The notes below the pieces were generated by a model. That model had not been told where the DNA came from. It saw only the letters and a list, made by a program, of their open reading frames with translations, and did no database searches. Positions 1 through 14,000 of a stretch of DNA of 64,000 bases are shown here, in pieces. The DNA is from Otis tarda (lineage: Eukaryota; Chordata; Aves; Otidiformes; Otididae): positions 43,071,303 to 43,135,302 of the forward strand of contig CM048591.1 in NCBI GenBank assembly GCA_026413225.1, read 5' to 3'. Positions within the stretch are counted from its first letter, which is position 1. Each line of letters starts with the position of its first letter. A program made the position numbers and the translations under genes.

Positions 1-589
1 ATGAGTTTCACAAGTAACTTCACAGCCAAAAAAAAAAAAAAAGAAACCAACCCTGGTTCAGAAATCTGCTTGAGAGTTGCAGCACTGGCATACATAGCAG
101 CAATAAACCCATGGCAGGTAAAAGGTAAAGATTCTTTAAACTCAGAATTGAAATGTACAAGTAATCAGGCAAGTCTGATTTTAGTTTGAGCACAGGATGC
201 TGACTGACAGTGTAACCTCCCTTGCTTTTCTTCCTGTGATTCCACTCCTCCTCCCTCCCCAAAAGACGTTAAAGGAAATTAGTTAAGCTTTAAAGTTAGG
301 AAGCTTTACCTAACAAACTTTGAAACTTGAAGTTCAATGTACTGTGTGTGACTAATGCAACAAAAAAATAATAGCTTTCTTAGATACCAATACATATTAG
401 CAACCTTAAATAACCAAATACAACAGTGATCAGTAAATACTATGTCCCATTGACGTTTTGGTTTCTAACTACAATCAGCATTTTTGCTGTAGCTGCCTTT
501 TTTTTTTTTTTAATTTAACGTACCTCTTTTCAAAACACACAAACACAAGCACAACTTTCTGTGCCACTGAAGATAACGGACAGGTAGGA

Positions 590-1560
590 AAAGCCAGTTT
601 TGCGGAGAGGCGCCCGTATTCCCCAGCCAGGCACACATCACCCCCCGGCCACCGCTCTCCCTCCCCCAGTGTCGAGCACAGCCCGAGTTCGCCCGCGTTA
701 CCCGCAGGGACCCGCAGCCCGACCGTCCATCCCGCGCGGGAGGCTGGGGAGAGCGGCGGCTCCGTACAAGCGAAGGCGGCGTGCGGGAAGAGGCGAGGAA
801 GTTACACCGGGACAGTTCGGAGATAGCGGCGGCGAGACCCGCCCGCCCCTCGGAGCTCCCGGGCCGGTTACGGCCGCCCCAGCCTTGCGGCCTCGCGGAG
901 CCAACCGCCCCAGGCCAACCGCCCCGCGTCCCGCACCTGCCGCCCCGATTTCCCGCTCCCAAAACCTCCCCTCCCCGCCAGAGCACGGTGAGGCCCATTC
1001 GGAAAAAGCTGCCGGCAGGCACGGCCACAGGCCCGCGGCCGTCCCGCTTCCCACCGGGGGTAGAGTAGAGCAGGGCAGGGCGGCGCGGAGCCCCGACCGC
1101 CACGGAGAGAGGAGCAGGTGGGAGCTGGGGGAAGCGGTGGAGAGGCGGGCGGGCGGGCGGGCGGGCGGGCGCCCCCGCGGGACACTCACTCCGGGTCGCC
1201 GCTGCAAAGAGAGGAGCGCACAAACGAACAGCTCCGCTGCCCCCGGGCGGGCGGTTATAACGGGCGGCGGGGCCGCGGGTTTGTTAATGCCCCCGGCCCG
1301 CTGGTTGGTTGGGCGCGGGGCACCGGGGCGGGCGCTGCGCTCCTGGCGTCGCGTCACGGCGGCGTGACGGTTTGCCGCCCGCCCGGCCGCCACCGGCCGG
1401 TACGGGCTCCTGCCGGGATCAAAAAGCTGCAGGGTGCGGGGCCCACGCTGCTCTGGTGGGCGGAGGGCGAACGGTGAATCCCCGCCCGCGTGTTCCCGCA
1501 GGCCCCTTCGCAGTGCCGCGCGTCGGGGGCGCGGGCGGCCGGGGCGCACGCTCCTGAAGA
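590..1560 (-). promoter_or_regulatory. GKAP1: CpG-island promoter, probably of GKAP1
   Basis: The stretch is very GC-rich and CpG-dense, unlike the AT-rich sequence on both sides. It contains a (GGGC)n run near 1145-1170, a TTATAA at 1255-1260 and an inverted pair of CRE half-sites (CGTCACG at 1352-1358, CGTGACG at 1363-1369). A strong minus-strand donor lies at 1189. The name GKAP1 rests only on synteny: in human the gene next to the KIF27 3' end, on the same strand, is GKAP1. No GKAP1 coding exon is inside the window. Long open frames across the island on both strands are a base-composition effect. Confidence 0.6.
1190..1228 (-). other. GKAP1: Candidate noncoding first exon (GKAP1)
   Basis: Read on the minus strand, CCCGGA is followed by GTGAGTGTC, a near-consensus donor with GT at 1189-1188. 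TTATAA at 1255-1260 lies about 30 bases upstream of the guessed start near 1228. The exon start is a guess and the gene name is from synteny. Positions 1-589 would then be first-intron sequence; nothing else is recognised there. Confidence 0.4.
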
Positions 1561-2286
1561 GCAGAGGTGGCGGTTGCGTCCGTTACGCGGGGCAAACGGC
1601 ACCGCTGTGCTTTGCAAGCGTGGCTTGCGGCCCATCTGGCACGAAACCTCCCGTATCCGTTGCGCGTTTGCATTGTTTCTTTGAGGTGGTGCGCTGCCCG
1701 TGTCTTGTGTGGTTACAAAATATAGCACGAGTAAACCGGGCCAATGAGGTTACCGTTTGCCATATACCTGTATCGTGTTCAGTGTTCACTGTCAAATAAA
1801 ACTTGCGTGGTACTAGAAATGCATAAAACTTGCATTTATTAAAGTGAGGCCCTGCAAATGGTTTTTCTCACAGAATATTTCCAGATTCATTGGAAGCCTT
1901 ACATAGAATAACCCTGCTTAATCAGCACACACTGAGCCCGCGAATCACAACTGACGCACTATTTGTTGGCTGTGCAATAAAAGTACATTCAAGCTAGCAC
2001 TTTCAAATCAGTTGGATTGAAAATTGCTTTGCCGGGATAAAAGTTCCCTCACCACACACAGGTAGCTGGAGTTTCAATACCTGTTAAATCTCACCTCTAA
2101 GTTACTAAAACCAAAACTTTGTTTCTGTATTGTCCTGCTTTTGGCTGGGATGAGCTAATTTTCTTCCCAGTAGCTGCTATGGTTTGGATTTAGTATAGGA
2201 TTTGGTATGTGAAGATGTTCATAATACACTGATTTTACTACTTGTTGACAAGAGATGAAGGACTTTTTCCAGCTTCTTAGATTTTG
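1561..2286. other. Intergenic, nothing recognised
   Basis: AT-rich sequence between the CpG island and a solo LTR. No exon, repeat family or RNA gene is recognised by eye. Confidence 0.5.
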
Positions 2287-2690
2287 CTAATGTGCAGGTG
2301 CAAGAAGCTGGAGGGGAAGGGGGTGAGGTAGGTACAGCCAGTACAGTTGACCCAAAGTTCCCAGAGAATTATTCCATGCCAAAGACGTCATGCTCCATAT
2401 ATAAGGGAGACTGGCTGGTGGGCAGCACTCTTGCTTTCTCTCTGTTGAGACCGTTCCAAGATAGCTGTTGGTTCTGTTCTGTGATTGCTGCTTAGGACAG
2501 GCTGTATCGGTCGTTGGGCGGTGAGAAATTGTGCATTGTTCATTATAATAATAATAATAAATTAATATTTATTATTATTATAATATTTTCCTTTGCTGTC
2601 CAATTCTCTCCCCCCATCCCATCTGGGAGGGGGGAGGCTCAGCAAGCAGCTGCATGGTACTTAGTTACTGTTTGGGGTTAAGCCATAATA
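2287..2690 (+). mobile_element. Solo LTR remnant of an avian ERV
   Basis: The order of signals fits a plus-strand LTR: a CRE-like GACGTCATG near 2387, TATATAAG near 2399, an AT-rich stretch with AATAAATTAAT near 2558, then the U5-like tail with CTCTCCCCCCATCCCATC and an end at GGGGTTAAGCCATAATA. This tail has the same layout as the LTR at 29704-30256. The 5' edge is uncertain and appears truncated. No internal ERV sequence is attached. Confidence 0.7.
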
Positions 2691-4627
2691 GGTATAGATG
2701 GGATAAAACGTCCATTACCGACTGAAAGCCAGACTACTTGCATGGGCTAACTCTGCCGTGTGCAGTACTAAGTGAAGAGTAGCCTGCACCTCCAGAGCAC
2801 CAGCTGACACCTACTAGTGATTGAGTTGTACTTTCCTACATTTTCCCTTGCTTATTTTGCATCCATAAAGAGCATTTTTTTCATTTGTGGAAACTTCAAA
2901 ATAAGAGGAATTAATGCTTATTTAAAGGGTAGTATGAGGTGTGTGATAATGCACGGTATTGCCTTTAGAATAAATGCTTTCAACAATTCCTTCACTTAAT
3001 ACAGAGATGTAGTAAATAAGGACACATTTGAAACCATATTTACTTGTTTTCTTCATTGCTTTTTTACTAGAAACATTAAGCGAATAATACATACACTAAT
3101 ATTAAACTTAACGTTACCTTAGACTCAGTACTTCCATGACAGTAAAAACAATCAAACCCAATCCAAAACCAGTCAAGAAGGAGTCCAATCCCTATCCCAC
3201 AATTCAGGTGAACAATAGGCAATAACTTGGTATAACTGTGAAAGATACAGTCACTTGACATATTAAATGGTTTCTCTGTCTGATCAGAATGAAATATTTT
3301 GCAGCCCACTCAGAAAAATTTAAAATGTGCCACAAGACAATAGGTCCATTTATCATGATGTATTAGCATCTTATAACGTGGACAGATTTGAACTGTGTTT
3401 GCAGCATGGAAAAATGCAGTTCTTATACACCTGTAGCCACACATGCTATACACAAGACCTTCCCTAGACAACAGCAGAAAGCAAAAATTCCTTTCCTAAG
3501 TACCTCTAATAATCTAAGACAATATTGTCAAGCATTGCTGGTTGAAGTCCACCACTAAAATAAAACTAACCTTACTTTCAGTACTGCCACTCTTTAGGTA
3601 GGAGAGAGTTACGGTTAGAAGTGTTACTGTCATTTAAATGCAGACATTCTGGTCTCTGCCTTCAAGTTTGTGCAGCTGTTAAGCATATGCTTCTCAGTGA
3701 CCACTGTCCTCTTACAAAAAAGATTTTATTTTCATCCTGAATGCATTACCAACAATAGTATAGCAGTAAACCAGAGGATATGTGTTGTCCTTGCTCTCAA
3801 GGAGCTATGGAATCTAGAATAATAATTTGTCTGTGAAAGCACATGACCAGTTAGTACAAATAAAATAATATATTGGTCCATCTGGCTCACCTAGAGGATG
3901 CTGAATTTGGTCCTCTGTTTTTTGGGGTTTTTTTGTTTTTTTTTTTCCATTTTAGTAGTACAGAAATAAATATCATACTTTGAGTTGCCAAGTGCAATTC
4001 TTTAAAAGCCCAACAAACAAAACCAGAAAGTGAAACAAGCAATTATCTCAATTTCATAAATAAGCTGTAAAGAAGAAAAAAAAAAGAAAAATAAGTACTT
4101 TCCTGTTCCTTTTCAGAAACAAATGTATCTTTAGGTACCAATTTTTATCTCAAACATGGCTCGTATAAAATATTTTTAGATAAAAAGAATACAGAAGCCA
4201 GTCATTATCAATACTAGGTGACAGTCTGGCAATTAAGTTTTCTAGCTATGTAGCCAAATAAACTAGTTTGTTATTGTTTCTGACCGAAGAAAGTCAAGTA
4301 CAATATTGTTCTCGGAAACCTAAGTTACACAAGTGCAGTGCATCTATGTTTTTTGAAGTTACTGCAAAAAACAGCCAAGCCAATACAAATAACTTCTTAA
4401 ATGTTAAAAGCCCTTTGAAAGAAAGTTCTTAGATACTGTGTTAATTAAAATCCATCTCAGATTCACTGAAAATGTGTGAGGATAACACCTAACAATTTCA
4501 CAGTGAGCAATAAGAACTAAAGAATGCTTACTCATTTATTCATGGTTGATAACTTAAAACCATGAATAAAGAAATCTAATACAATTGCTTCAGTAGCAAC
4601 AGCTATTAAAAATGCAATGAAGAGCAA
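2691..4627 (-). other. KIF27: KIF27 3' UTR and intergenic sequence
   Basis: The KIF27 stop codon is at 4628, so the 3' UTR runs leftwards from here. Minus-strand AATAAA signals are present at about 4533 and 3725; which one is used cannot be told. The rest is AT-rich with no recognised gene or repeat. Confidence 0.5.
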
Positions 4628-5091
4628 CTATGTCTTAGTGACACGAGACTTTTTATCCATTTCAATGGAATCTGGAGCAAGAAAACTGACACCAACGCCA
4701 AAGCTTGAGCATCTCAAAGATAATTCGGAGGGAGGAATATGACGTAGCTCTCGGCGAGATAGTTTTACTGGAGTTACTCCCTGAAACTGTGTTATGGTTT
4801 CTCTTCTCTGGATGGCAGAAGGTAGCTGAGGATGAGATTTTGAAGGCAGACCTTCATCTGTTCCTATTTTGTCATCATTAGTGCTTGACAAATATTCTTT
4901 GTTGCACTCAAATTCTGAAACACCTTCTCCAAGCTTGCATGAATTCTGCTGTGCTCTTGAAATGCTTGTTCTCTCTATTTCTTTTATTTTTCCTGGTTGA
5001 CTATTGGTTTCAGGGTTAACTGTCAGCTTGAATTCTTCAGAAGCAACTTCTGCTTCATCTTGACTGGATGCTTTGTCAACGGCACTACTAT
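4628..5091 (-). CDS. KIF27: KIF27 coding exon 17 (residues 1257-1410 and stop)
   Basis: Last coding exon. It begins [16 protein letters not shown], is Ser/Glu-rich and ends with the conserved block [15 protein letters not shown] and a short basic terminus before TAG. Acceptor CATTCTAG. Confidence 0.93.
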
Positions 5092-8000
5092 CTAGAATGA
5101 AATTTATCAGGAGATAAATAACTACAAGTTACAACTCTTCTGAGTGCCTGCCATCCAGAAGTATTAGTTAGTCAACATGGTTTTACAGCATCAGTAACTT
5201 GTAGTGTGAACGTGGTAAAAAAGGATCAGCACCTCACATTTTGTCCCTTCTATTAAAAACGTTCACATTGACAAAACCATTTGCAGTTTCAGCTGTTACT
5301 CTCCTCTGGCTAGGTGCTGGTAATACAAGCCTCACCATTCTAACTTGTAATGTATCTTACTAGATAGTCTTAAAACAACTGAACCATGACAACCAAATAT
5401 GACATTATTCATATATTCAAAACCATCAGCAGTTACACTAGGAGAACACACAAAACACATTCTGCAAATTTGACTGTAAGGACACAGGGCTTTTACTATT
5501 TTTAAAGATCAGCAACAAATTATGAAGTGTTTTTATTACATTGTATTGCAGCATTCCTCAAAATGTATTCAAAAGAAAAATAACTAAATATAGACTATTT
5601 CTTATAAAACTTACAAACATATGTATTTGAAAAAGTTGGAAATTCACTGGGATCATCTCCCTTCTTCTCCTTGCTACAATTTGGCTAGGATGGGTGTTTC
5701 CCCACACGGATACATGTCCTGAACTACATGCTGCTTTGTACACTAGACACAGAATAGTATTTCCCACACTCATTCATAATCCAACCGCTAGAATATTCAT
5801 ATTCAGAGTTTGGCAGTGTACTTTATAGTAATGAATGTGAAGGCTCATTAATCCTGCCTCGAGGGCCAGAGATGAACCTTAATTCACTCTGGGAACCACA
5901 CATATGTGATCAGCATCTGTGTGTTAGGAAGGCATGGCACTGCCCAGGTGAAAAGAAACAGAAGCATCTGTTACCAGGAAGAACCAGTCAGGCTGAGCCT
6001 TAAGAAGAAACAGAGAGCCAAGAAGACTGCATTGTGCATGTGAGGGATTGGTGGTGGTATTGAGGGGTGTGAGACAAGGAAAATAGTGACAGAAATTGAA
6101 CCTTCTTTTCTCCTCCACCTAGCTCTATTGTAGGTTTGGATTCTGGCAAATAGGGCACGGAGCAATTAAAAACTTAGAGTAGCAGATGGGTGTTGGTTTG
6201 TTTCTTGATTTTTTGGGGGTTTCTGTGTCAAGGCACAGAATCACATTAGAAAGTGTGCTTCCCTCCCCCCCCCAAGTATATAAATCCTTTATTTTACCCT
6301 TAGTAAGTAATCCTTTATTTTTTTACCCTTAGTAAGTAATTAACTAAAGTAAGGTAGTACCTGAAAATATAGAATTCTTGACTGACTATCTCCCAGTAAG
6401 TAACTTTTATGAAATCAAGTGCTAGGAGCAGCCTATCTGAAAGCATGGCATATGATAAAGCTGTTAGTTATGACATCATTCAGACCCTTTCAGGTAGTAT
6501 AATTCCTCTTTGTTAACCACAACAGTTTGAAGTTGTAGATTCTGAAATTACATTAGAATCCAGAGAAAATAGAAGAAGAATTTAAACTGTTGGTATACCA
6601 CTGCTACAGCTACAAACCAACATTGTCTCTCCTGTGAAACTGGGGGAGAGGTGTAATATATTCCTGAAGAACAGTTAGTTCAGTAAAAATATTATTTTTA
6701 TATCCACCTGATATACCTCTGTGTGTTTACCACTCTTCAAATGGTCTATTGACAATTGCATAAATATTTTAAGGTAATATACTTACTTTTAGTGGATGCC
6801 AATATTTGATGGGATGACTCTCCAAAAAGGCCCTTCAATTTCTTCTTCAGCTCTCTGCTGGTTTTCTTATAGAAAAATAAGTCTTTTTCCAGTTGCTGGA
6901 CTTTTACTTCATACCCTTTCAAGGTTTCTGTAATACTTTCAGTCTCTTGTTCTAGGACAAGTAAAACTAGTTTAAGAACCAAATACCTTTGTGCCAAAAA
7001 TCAAGATGCCCAACTAGACGGAATATGTCTTGAATCTTGCTGACACTTCGCTTGTGGTGTGTACATTTCAGCTAGTTTGATGCAGGATCAAAAAGGCTAT
7101 GCCAGCTCTGCTTGCCAGGAATATTTATTACTTTAATAGAAGTATTTAGGAGATCAAGATCAGCAGGACTTTCACCTTTCCAATATCAGCAAATTCAGTA
7201 TGAAAAGGAAACAATTCTGATACTGCTTTTAAAAAAATATTCAATTTTCCATACATGCAGACTGTTCCTCAGCATCCTACACAACATCAGAATTAGTGAC
7301 AGCCAAAATATATCTCTGACCCCTATTCTTCTTTTTCTCAGTTGGAATATAGTATTTCTCAGTCATGACTAAAGATAATACTTGCTGTACAATCCTCCCC
7401 CAGGAAGCAAATACCTTTGAAATGATGCAGTATTAGCTGTAGTTTTTTCTCATGTTCTTTGTGTTGTAGGGTCAGCTGCCTGTCACACTGCAACCTGATG
7501 TGTTCAAGTGCAGACTCTAAATCACGTATTATGTTTTGCTGGTCTATGACCTTCATTTCCTGTTCTTCAATCTGCAGTTGTAATTTACGTTCAGTCTTAC
7601 GTAGGCCAACAATCTAAGAAAGAAATACAGTTCTTTTGATTTATCAAACCATTTCCATAAAAGCTTTTACCCTTTTGCTCAACAGATAAAAAAAAACCAA
7701 TGGTCTCTATAAGCTATAAGCTTGTATTGGAAATGGACTTGTCCACTGCTACAAGCTCACACTTTAGAAATGAGCTCTGTTCATTTTGATTACATGGACT
7801 TGTGGATTTTTTTAATACTGTGTGCAGAATTTAAACTGAAACAACAGTGTTTTCCTGATTCTGGAAAACTTCAAACTTGCATCCCACAGAAAACTTTTTC
7901 ACAAAATCACCCAAGGTTCACCCTAGGTCACAAAGACACACCATGTCCTAATGCATTTCATTTTTATGTTTCCAGATGTCAGTATGATTCTTCAGTATTT

Positions 8001-11000
8001 GGCTGAACACATTGCAGGCAGTGTATGCAAAAAGAGTTTCTACAGGATTTAGAAAAAAATGTAGGAATACTAGCCTAAGCTTTATGAAGCCTGCAGATGG
8101 GATGAATTTCAATGTGACACCACTATTTAAATATGTTGATGCTCCAAAATTTAGCAACACAGAGCACCAGAGAGGGGCAAAGAAATTTCCAGATTTGCAG
8201 CACCTTTTAAGCTAAGGACTCCAAAACAAGATATACAAAGTTAACACACAAGTATCCTATTCAGGTTAATGTAAAAATTAAAAATATTTGAATTAATAGC
8301 AGATGTATGTAACCTGAAGAGATTTTCACCAAAAAACTTGTTAAATTTATTTTTATTTCTTGACACCATTTCATTTCATTATCTAGAATAGCAACAGAAA
8401 ATAGTATAAAATATTATTCATTAGCCAAGACAAACCTTGTTGAAATATTTGAAGAGGATAGCTCTCAGCTCTGCAGCAGACAGGGAAACTAGTTTTCCTA
8501 TTATGTTATTCTCGCTCTGTGAAAGAATCTGAGAAGATGACCTAAGCAAGTGTTGGCGATTCTGAATATTTTCATTCTTATAATCAATAGCAGCCTCCAG
8601 GGCTTCAATTCCTTCTTCCAGCTGGAAAAGCACATGTTCTTCCTACAGAGAAACATGAGTGAGATCTTTAAAAAAAACACATAGAATTAATCTTTCTACA
8701 CATAAGACATTCTTTAACTTCATTCTCAGGAATGAAACTAAACTTAAGGGCAAGACAAACTAGTAGTGGCATAGAGAATGGAATGGAAAAAAGAAGAAGT
8801 AGAGTACAAATCTAGAACATTTGTCTTTTTGTGCCATAGTACCCCTTCCATAATCGACAGAGGTCGATCAAATGGTTCATCACAAAAACAGAAGTTAGGT
8901 TTCCCTTTTTATCCTTCCCTCATCCTTCCCATAGTTTGACTTCTACTATTATTTTTTTGGCTGTGCCAGTCTTTTGTGGATTAATGAATGAATCAAGTCA
9001 GTAAGGAGTTTGGTGACCATACTTGTGTAGTGAAGTGGCATGGCCTGAAGCACTGCAGAAGATTTTGAGGAGGGAAGCAAGCAGGGTTCTTTCTGGCACC
9101 TTACCACCGCAGCCACATACTGCTTCTCAAGACCTAAAAATGATCTGTGCATTTTATATGAATTTATTGTATCTTCAACGTAATTACACTGATCAACTCA
9201 AGTGTAGACCATCCAGGTAATATGATTTATTTTTGCTGTAAAAACACGGAGGCCTTCAGGTGAACTTTGCTTTTTCACAAAATCCTATGAAAAAATCAAG
9301 GAGTATCACTATGTGAGTACATTGCCTTGTTCGGTGTCCTGACATTAAAATATCTGCCTATGATGAACTTCTAGTTCCCTTGTTTCTGATTTTGTCATAC
9401 TTAGGCCAGTGGAGTTTGTCAAGGCACTAGCTGAATTAAGTCCTTCTGAACATAAACTTTGTTTACTGCTATGTAAGTGGTGCTACCATAGCAGTGTTTT
9501 AACATTGCAATTTACAAAAGTACCCATCCTCAGTTCCTTGGTTCTAGCTTATCTAATATTCGGAGACATTTTAGGTTCTGATTGGAATGCTTTATTATAC
9601 AACACTACCTAAACCCCATATTTATCTCAGAGGTGCTTACTTACTTCAGTTGACAACACTTTACCATCTTTCAGTTTCTCATCCACGCTATTTCTTCTTC
9701 TGAGCAGCTGATCTCTTTCCATCTGGAGAACCTGAATGTTTTCCAAAACATCTGTCTTATCTTCAGTGGTGCTGCCCTGAAGCTGTGTACTTTTATCACA
9801 CAGTTCCTGATCCAGCATACTTAAGTGAGTAGACAATTTCATACTATCTTTGTTTAAAGCCTAAAAAAAACCACAGCAACCATAGATATAAAACTGAAAT
9901 ACTCCTTCCAGTAAGAAAAACATAGGTGAGACCATCACAGTCTGCAGTGAAAGACTTGCCTGCTTCTTGCAATGGGACCCCATTTATTTTGAGCAGACAG
10001 CTACCATAAAATTTACTATTTACTCAAAAGATCAAAGAAAACAAAAAACACTCAACGTACAATTTTCTACATACTAAATTTAAGGGGCTAGTCATTATAA
10101 GTTACAATGATATTTCAATTTCTACTCACTTTTGCTACTGAAAAATAAAGAATGCAAAATGTTTCCCTGTCATGTTCTCTAGTTTGCAAAAGGACTGAGT
10201 GATTTTTAGATATCATATTATTTAATGCTTTGCAATAACAGAACTCCACAGTTCAGATTTTTTGTCTTGTTTTGTTGTTGGAATTTTGTGGAGAAAAAGT
10301 GAATAAAATTACTATTCTGTGTTATTCATATTTTAAATGTTGATTTGCTCAAGCCACACAATAACTTCATGGCAGTGGTGGAGACACAGGTCACATGGCT
10401 TGGGCCTCTTCTGCTATCTTATCTGCATTCCCCTCAACCCAGTCTTTCAGTCAGCACTGTAACTGTGGTAAGTTTCATGTTTTTTCTTAAATCACCTGGC
10501 TACATCTCAGTTTCTTGATTTCCAGGTGGCTTTTCTCTTGCAATAGTGCTTCTTTTTTAGCTACAATGGCTTCTCTTTTCTTTAAATCTTCTCCTAGTTC
10601 TGCTAACTGTTGGTGCTGTTGGAGAATTCTTTCCATTTCTTCATCCAGCCATTTCTTTTGCTCTTCTAATTTCTGAAGTTTAAACAGAGATCCAGAGAGC
10701 ATTAACCAGGACTTTTTGGGTCAGAATTTTATGATTGTATTTTTCCTTTTTTAGAATAACTGATAAAACTGCAGAAGAAATTGACATTTCTAATGTTAAC
10801 ATTTATTGTGCAGCAGAATATTGACTCAGAATAAGACAGAAATTGGACTGACTTAAAAAGAGGCTCAGCAATGTTACATTGCTACATCTTGTATAAACAA
10901 ATTTGTATCAGATGCCTTTTTTCTAAGAACCGTTATATAAACAGATGTCTTCTATATAAACACAGCAACTAGGTTCAGAATGTACCACAAGAATTCACCT

Positions 11001-14000
11001 AGCCCATCCTTATTGCATTATAGTTGCCCAAGCTGTTCCAGCTATTTATGGAAAAATATTAAGTGACAAGAAATTATGATGTTGACAGAAAGAAAGACAG
11101 TAAGTGAGAGCTCTGATCCTGCTAGCATAATCCATTATAAATTTATTCTGAAGCCACAGTTTATGAGTGGATATATTCCTAGTAAGGCTAAAAAGTTGCC
11201 TTTATGTAATTTTTAAAATTTCTTTTCACCTTTAAAGATTTAGAGTAACTCATGAAACTCTCATGTTCCGATGTCCACATCTGAAATAATATAGGTGGCA
11301 CTGCTGCATAAGACACCTATTTTTCTAACCTTGTTAGGAACAACCAAAACCATATACCTCTGTCATTTATCAGAGGGGAAAACAAAAACCCAGACAAACT
11401 ATGGAATGTTTATAGCAGAGCTCATCAGGATCATCCTCAAACCTACCACCAGACAATCAAACTTGTTGAATTCTCAGGTCTCTGAATCAGCATCTTTGAC
11501 AAATCAGGAAAAAAAAGACATTAAAGCCTCTCCTTTCCTTCATTCAAAAAGAGTACAAGAGCTGCTCGACTATACTCGTAATTTTTGCTATAGCAAAAAA
11601 GAAGACAAAACTATGATGGAATACTCTTCTTCCAAACACTTTACAAGGATGACTACGGATGAAAAATATATTTTTTTAGGGCCCACACAGATTCGAAATA
11701 GATTAGCTACCTGTAGCTTCTGTGAAGTTCCCACTGAGTTATTTTTCTTCTTTTTAAATGCAGCAATCTCTTTATCCTTAAGTTGAAGGATCTTCTGTTG
11801 TTGTTCCATTTTCAGTTGAAGTTCCTATAAAAAACAAAAAAAACCTCATTCATCCTTGCATTTTTAAAATGCATTTAATGTCAGAGCCCATAAAAGTATC
11901 TGACCCTAAATTTACACATAAAATTGCAGTTCAGGGCTAGACATCATGTAGTAAATAAACAAACAAGGCTGCAGAGAAAGGCAAATTGAAGATCTCTGTG
12001 AAAATTTTTATAGACAGTTTCTTCAGTACATTTGTCAAGAAAGTAATTACTTAAAATTATGGAAAGCCTGGCAGTATAGTTTATTGGTTTTGGGGATGCA
12101 GAGGCAAAATTGGCCCACTTCATGCTTTGTTATAAAGAAACATGAAGAATCCTACTTTAATTTGTTGCTGGTCCCGCTGAATCTCTGCTTCTAGCTGCTT
12201 CTTTTTTTCACTCTCCTCACACAGTCTCTTCTGTAGCTGGGTCTGCAGATGCTTCATCTGAGCCACGTTCTGCTCAAGTTCTGTTGCTTGTCTCTCACTT
12301 TGGTTAGATAACGAAGCCAGATTCTTAGTGTCTTGCTGCTTCTTCTGCAAGGTCTGAATGTTCATGGCAAATTTCAGCTTAATAGCAGGAAAACTTAAAA
12401 CTAAAATATGACTCAGCTTCATTGTTCATTTCACTAAATTTTTAGAGCCAGCAAGACTTACTAACTTCTGCCCAAACAATCACTCCTTATTTCTGTGGTT
12501 TCTGAGCTATCTGGTAAAGTTGGCATAGGCAGAATTAATCTCAAGAAACATTAAAAGGTACACATACAGTTCATGCTTGGTCATACAATGAAAGTAGTAA
12601 AATGAAACAGAAATGACAGTGGTGGAAAATGTGCAGAGACATAATGGGGCCAGAATGCTGGTCCTGAGTTCAAGTCAATGAGCCAGCTACATCTTTCTGC
12701 ATGGTGCTTGTATGATCCACCATTCTAGGACCAAAAGCACAGAACACCTAAGCTGGCCCTGCACAGAATTTAAGCTTAGGTATAGCAGAACTTAAAAGTA
12801 GAAAGTCAGTGCCAAACAAATATGACTGTATTGGGCCTGGTCATGCAAGCCATCACAGTGATTTATTTAGAGCTGGAATTTGTATAGTATTTTCATAAAA
12901 CATCTATTTTATTTATGGCAGGTAATAAACTCGTAATAGTCTTCTTGTGTAGGTTCTTTTATGGTACTACATACAATGACGTATGAGCATCTCATGTCAC
13001 CTACTTCCTTCTTGGTTTCTTATTTATCAAGAAAATACTGTATGTATCTAACCACATGTTAAACAGCATTCTGACTATAATAGTGCTAAGTTTCTCATAA
13101 GCTACTTCAATCCAACCAGCTTCCAATGTGTACAACTGGTGGGAGTTTTACAAGCAGAGTCTTAAGGTTCAAAGGTGATAGATGATAATTTGCAAATTTA
13201 GATTCGCAAATCATAATGGTCAGATCAGAAGTACCTGCACTTTCAACTTAGCTGCATCCATCTTCTTCTGGAACTCTTTTTGTAACTTGGCTTTCTCAGG
13301 AATGTCTCTCAGCTCCTTACTTTCCAACTCCTGAAGCTGCTTTTGTGTTTCAGCTAGTTCCATTTTGGCCTGCTCAGATTCTTGCTCCAGTTTAGGTATC
13401 TTCAAAGAATATTGACTGCTTACAGACTGAGCATCCTTACCTTAAAGACACCATATGCAAATAGTTTAAAACCAGCAGAATAATCAGTTGAAATGTAGTA
13501 CATAATTCTGTAGTTGAATCATTACTTACTTCATTCTGGCTAAACCAGTAATTTTTAAGACATATTCCAACCCTAAAGGAACATATAGTTCCTTTCTAAC
13601 TCTGAAGCAGAGATAAAGGAAGGACTCTTAAATCTGAATTCTTTATGAGTCACCTGATGTCATCAAATAAAGTGCCATCTGAGTGCCAAATAAAGTGAAA
13701 TTTTTCTGCCTACCCTTTGTTGTTTTTGACAAAATAGTTCTCCTGTATTTCATAAATTTTGCTTTTTCCAGAAGAATATGCCATTTATTTACTGCTCAAG
13801 TTTCAGCTTAATAATCAGTAAACAACTTTGGATTGTGTTTCTATTTTCTGACTTGTCCTGGTTGTGTGATCTTTCCGAAAAATACTATTTCTGGAGGCAC
13901 AGACTCTTTCTCAATGCCAAAAGACATCCTCAAGAGAAGATATGAACCAGAGGAGAGTGTGATTGAAGGGGCTGAGTGAAGAGATCATAGAATCATAGAA

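Noticed and set aside
510..1549. Long overlapping open frames on both strands, up to 283 codons
   Set aside because: They lie in a CpG island, read as low-complexity Pro/Arg/Ala/Gly in every frame and match no family. Few stops are expected at such GC content.
11295..11786. A 163-codon plus-strand open frame
   Set aside because: It overlaps KIF27 exon 11 in antisense. No domain or codon pattern supports it.
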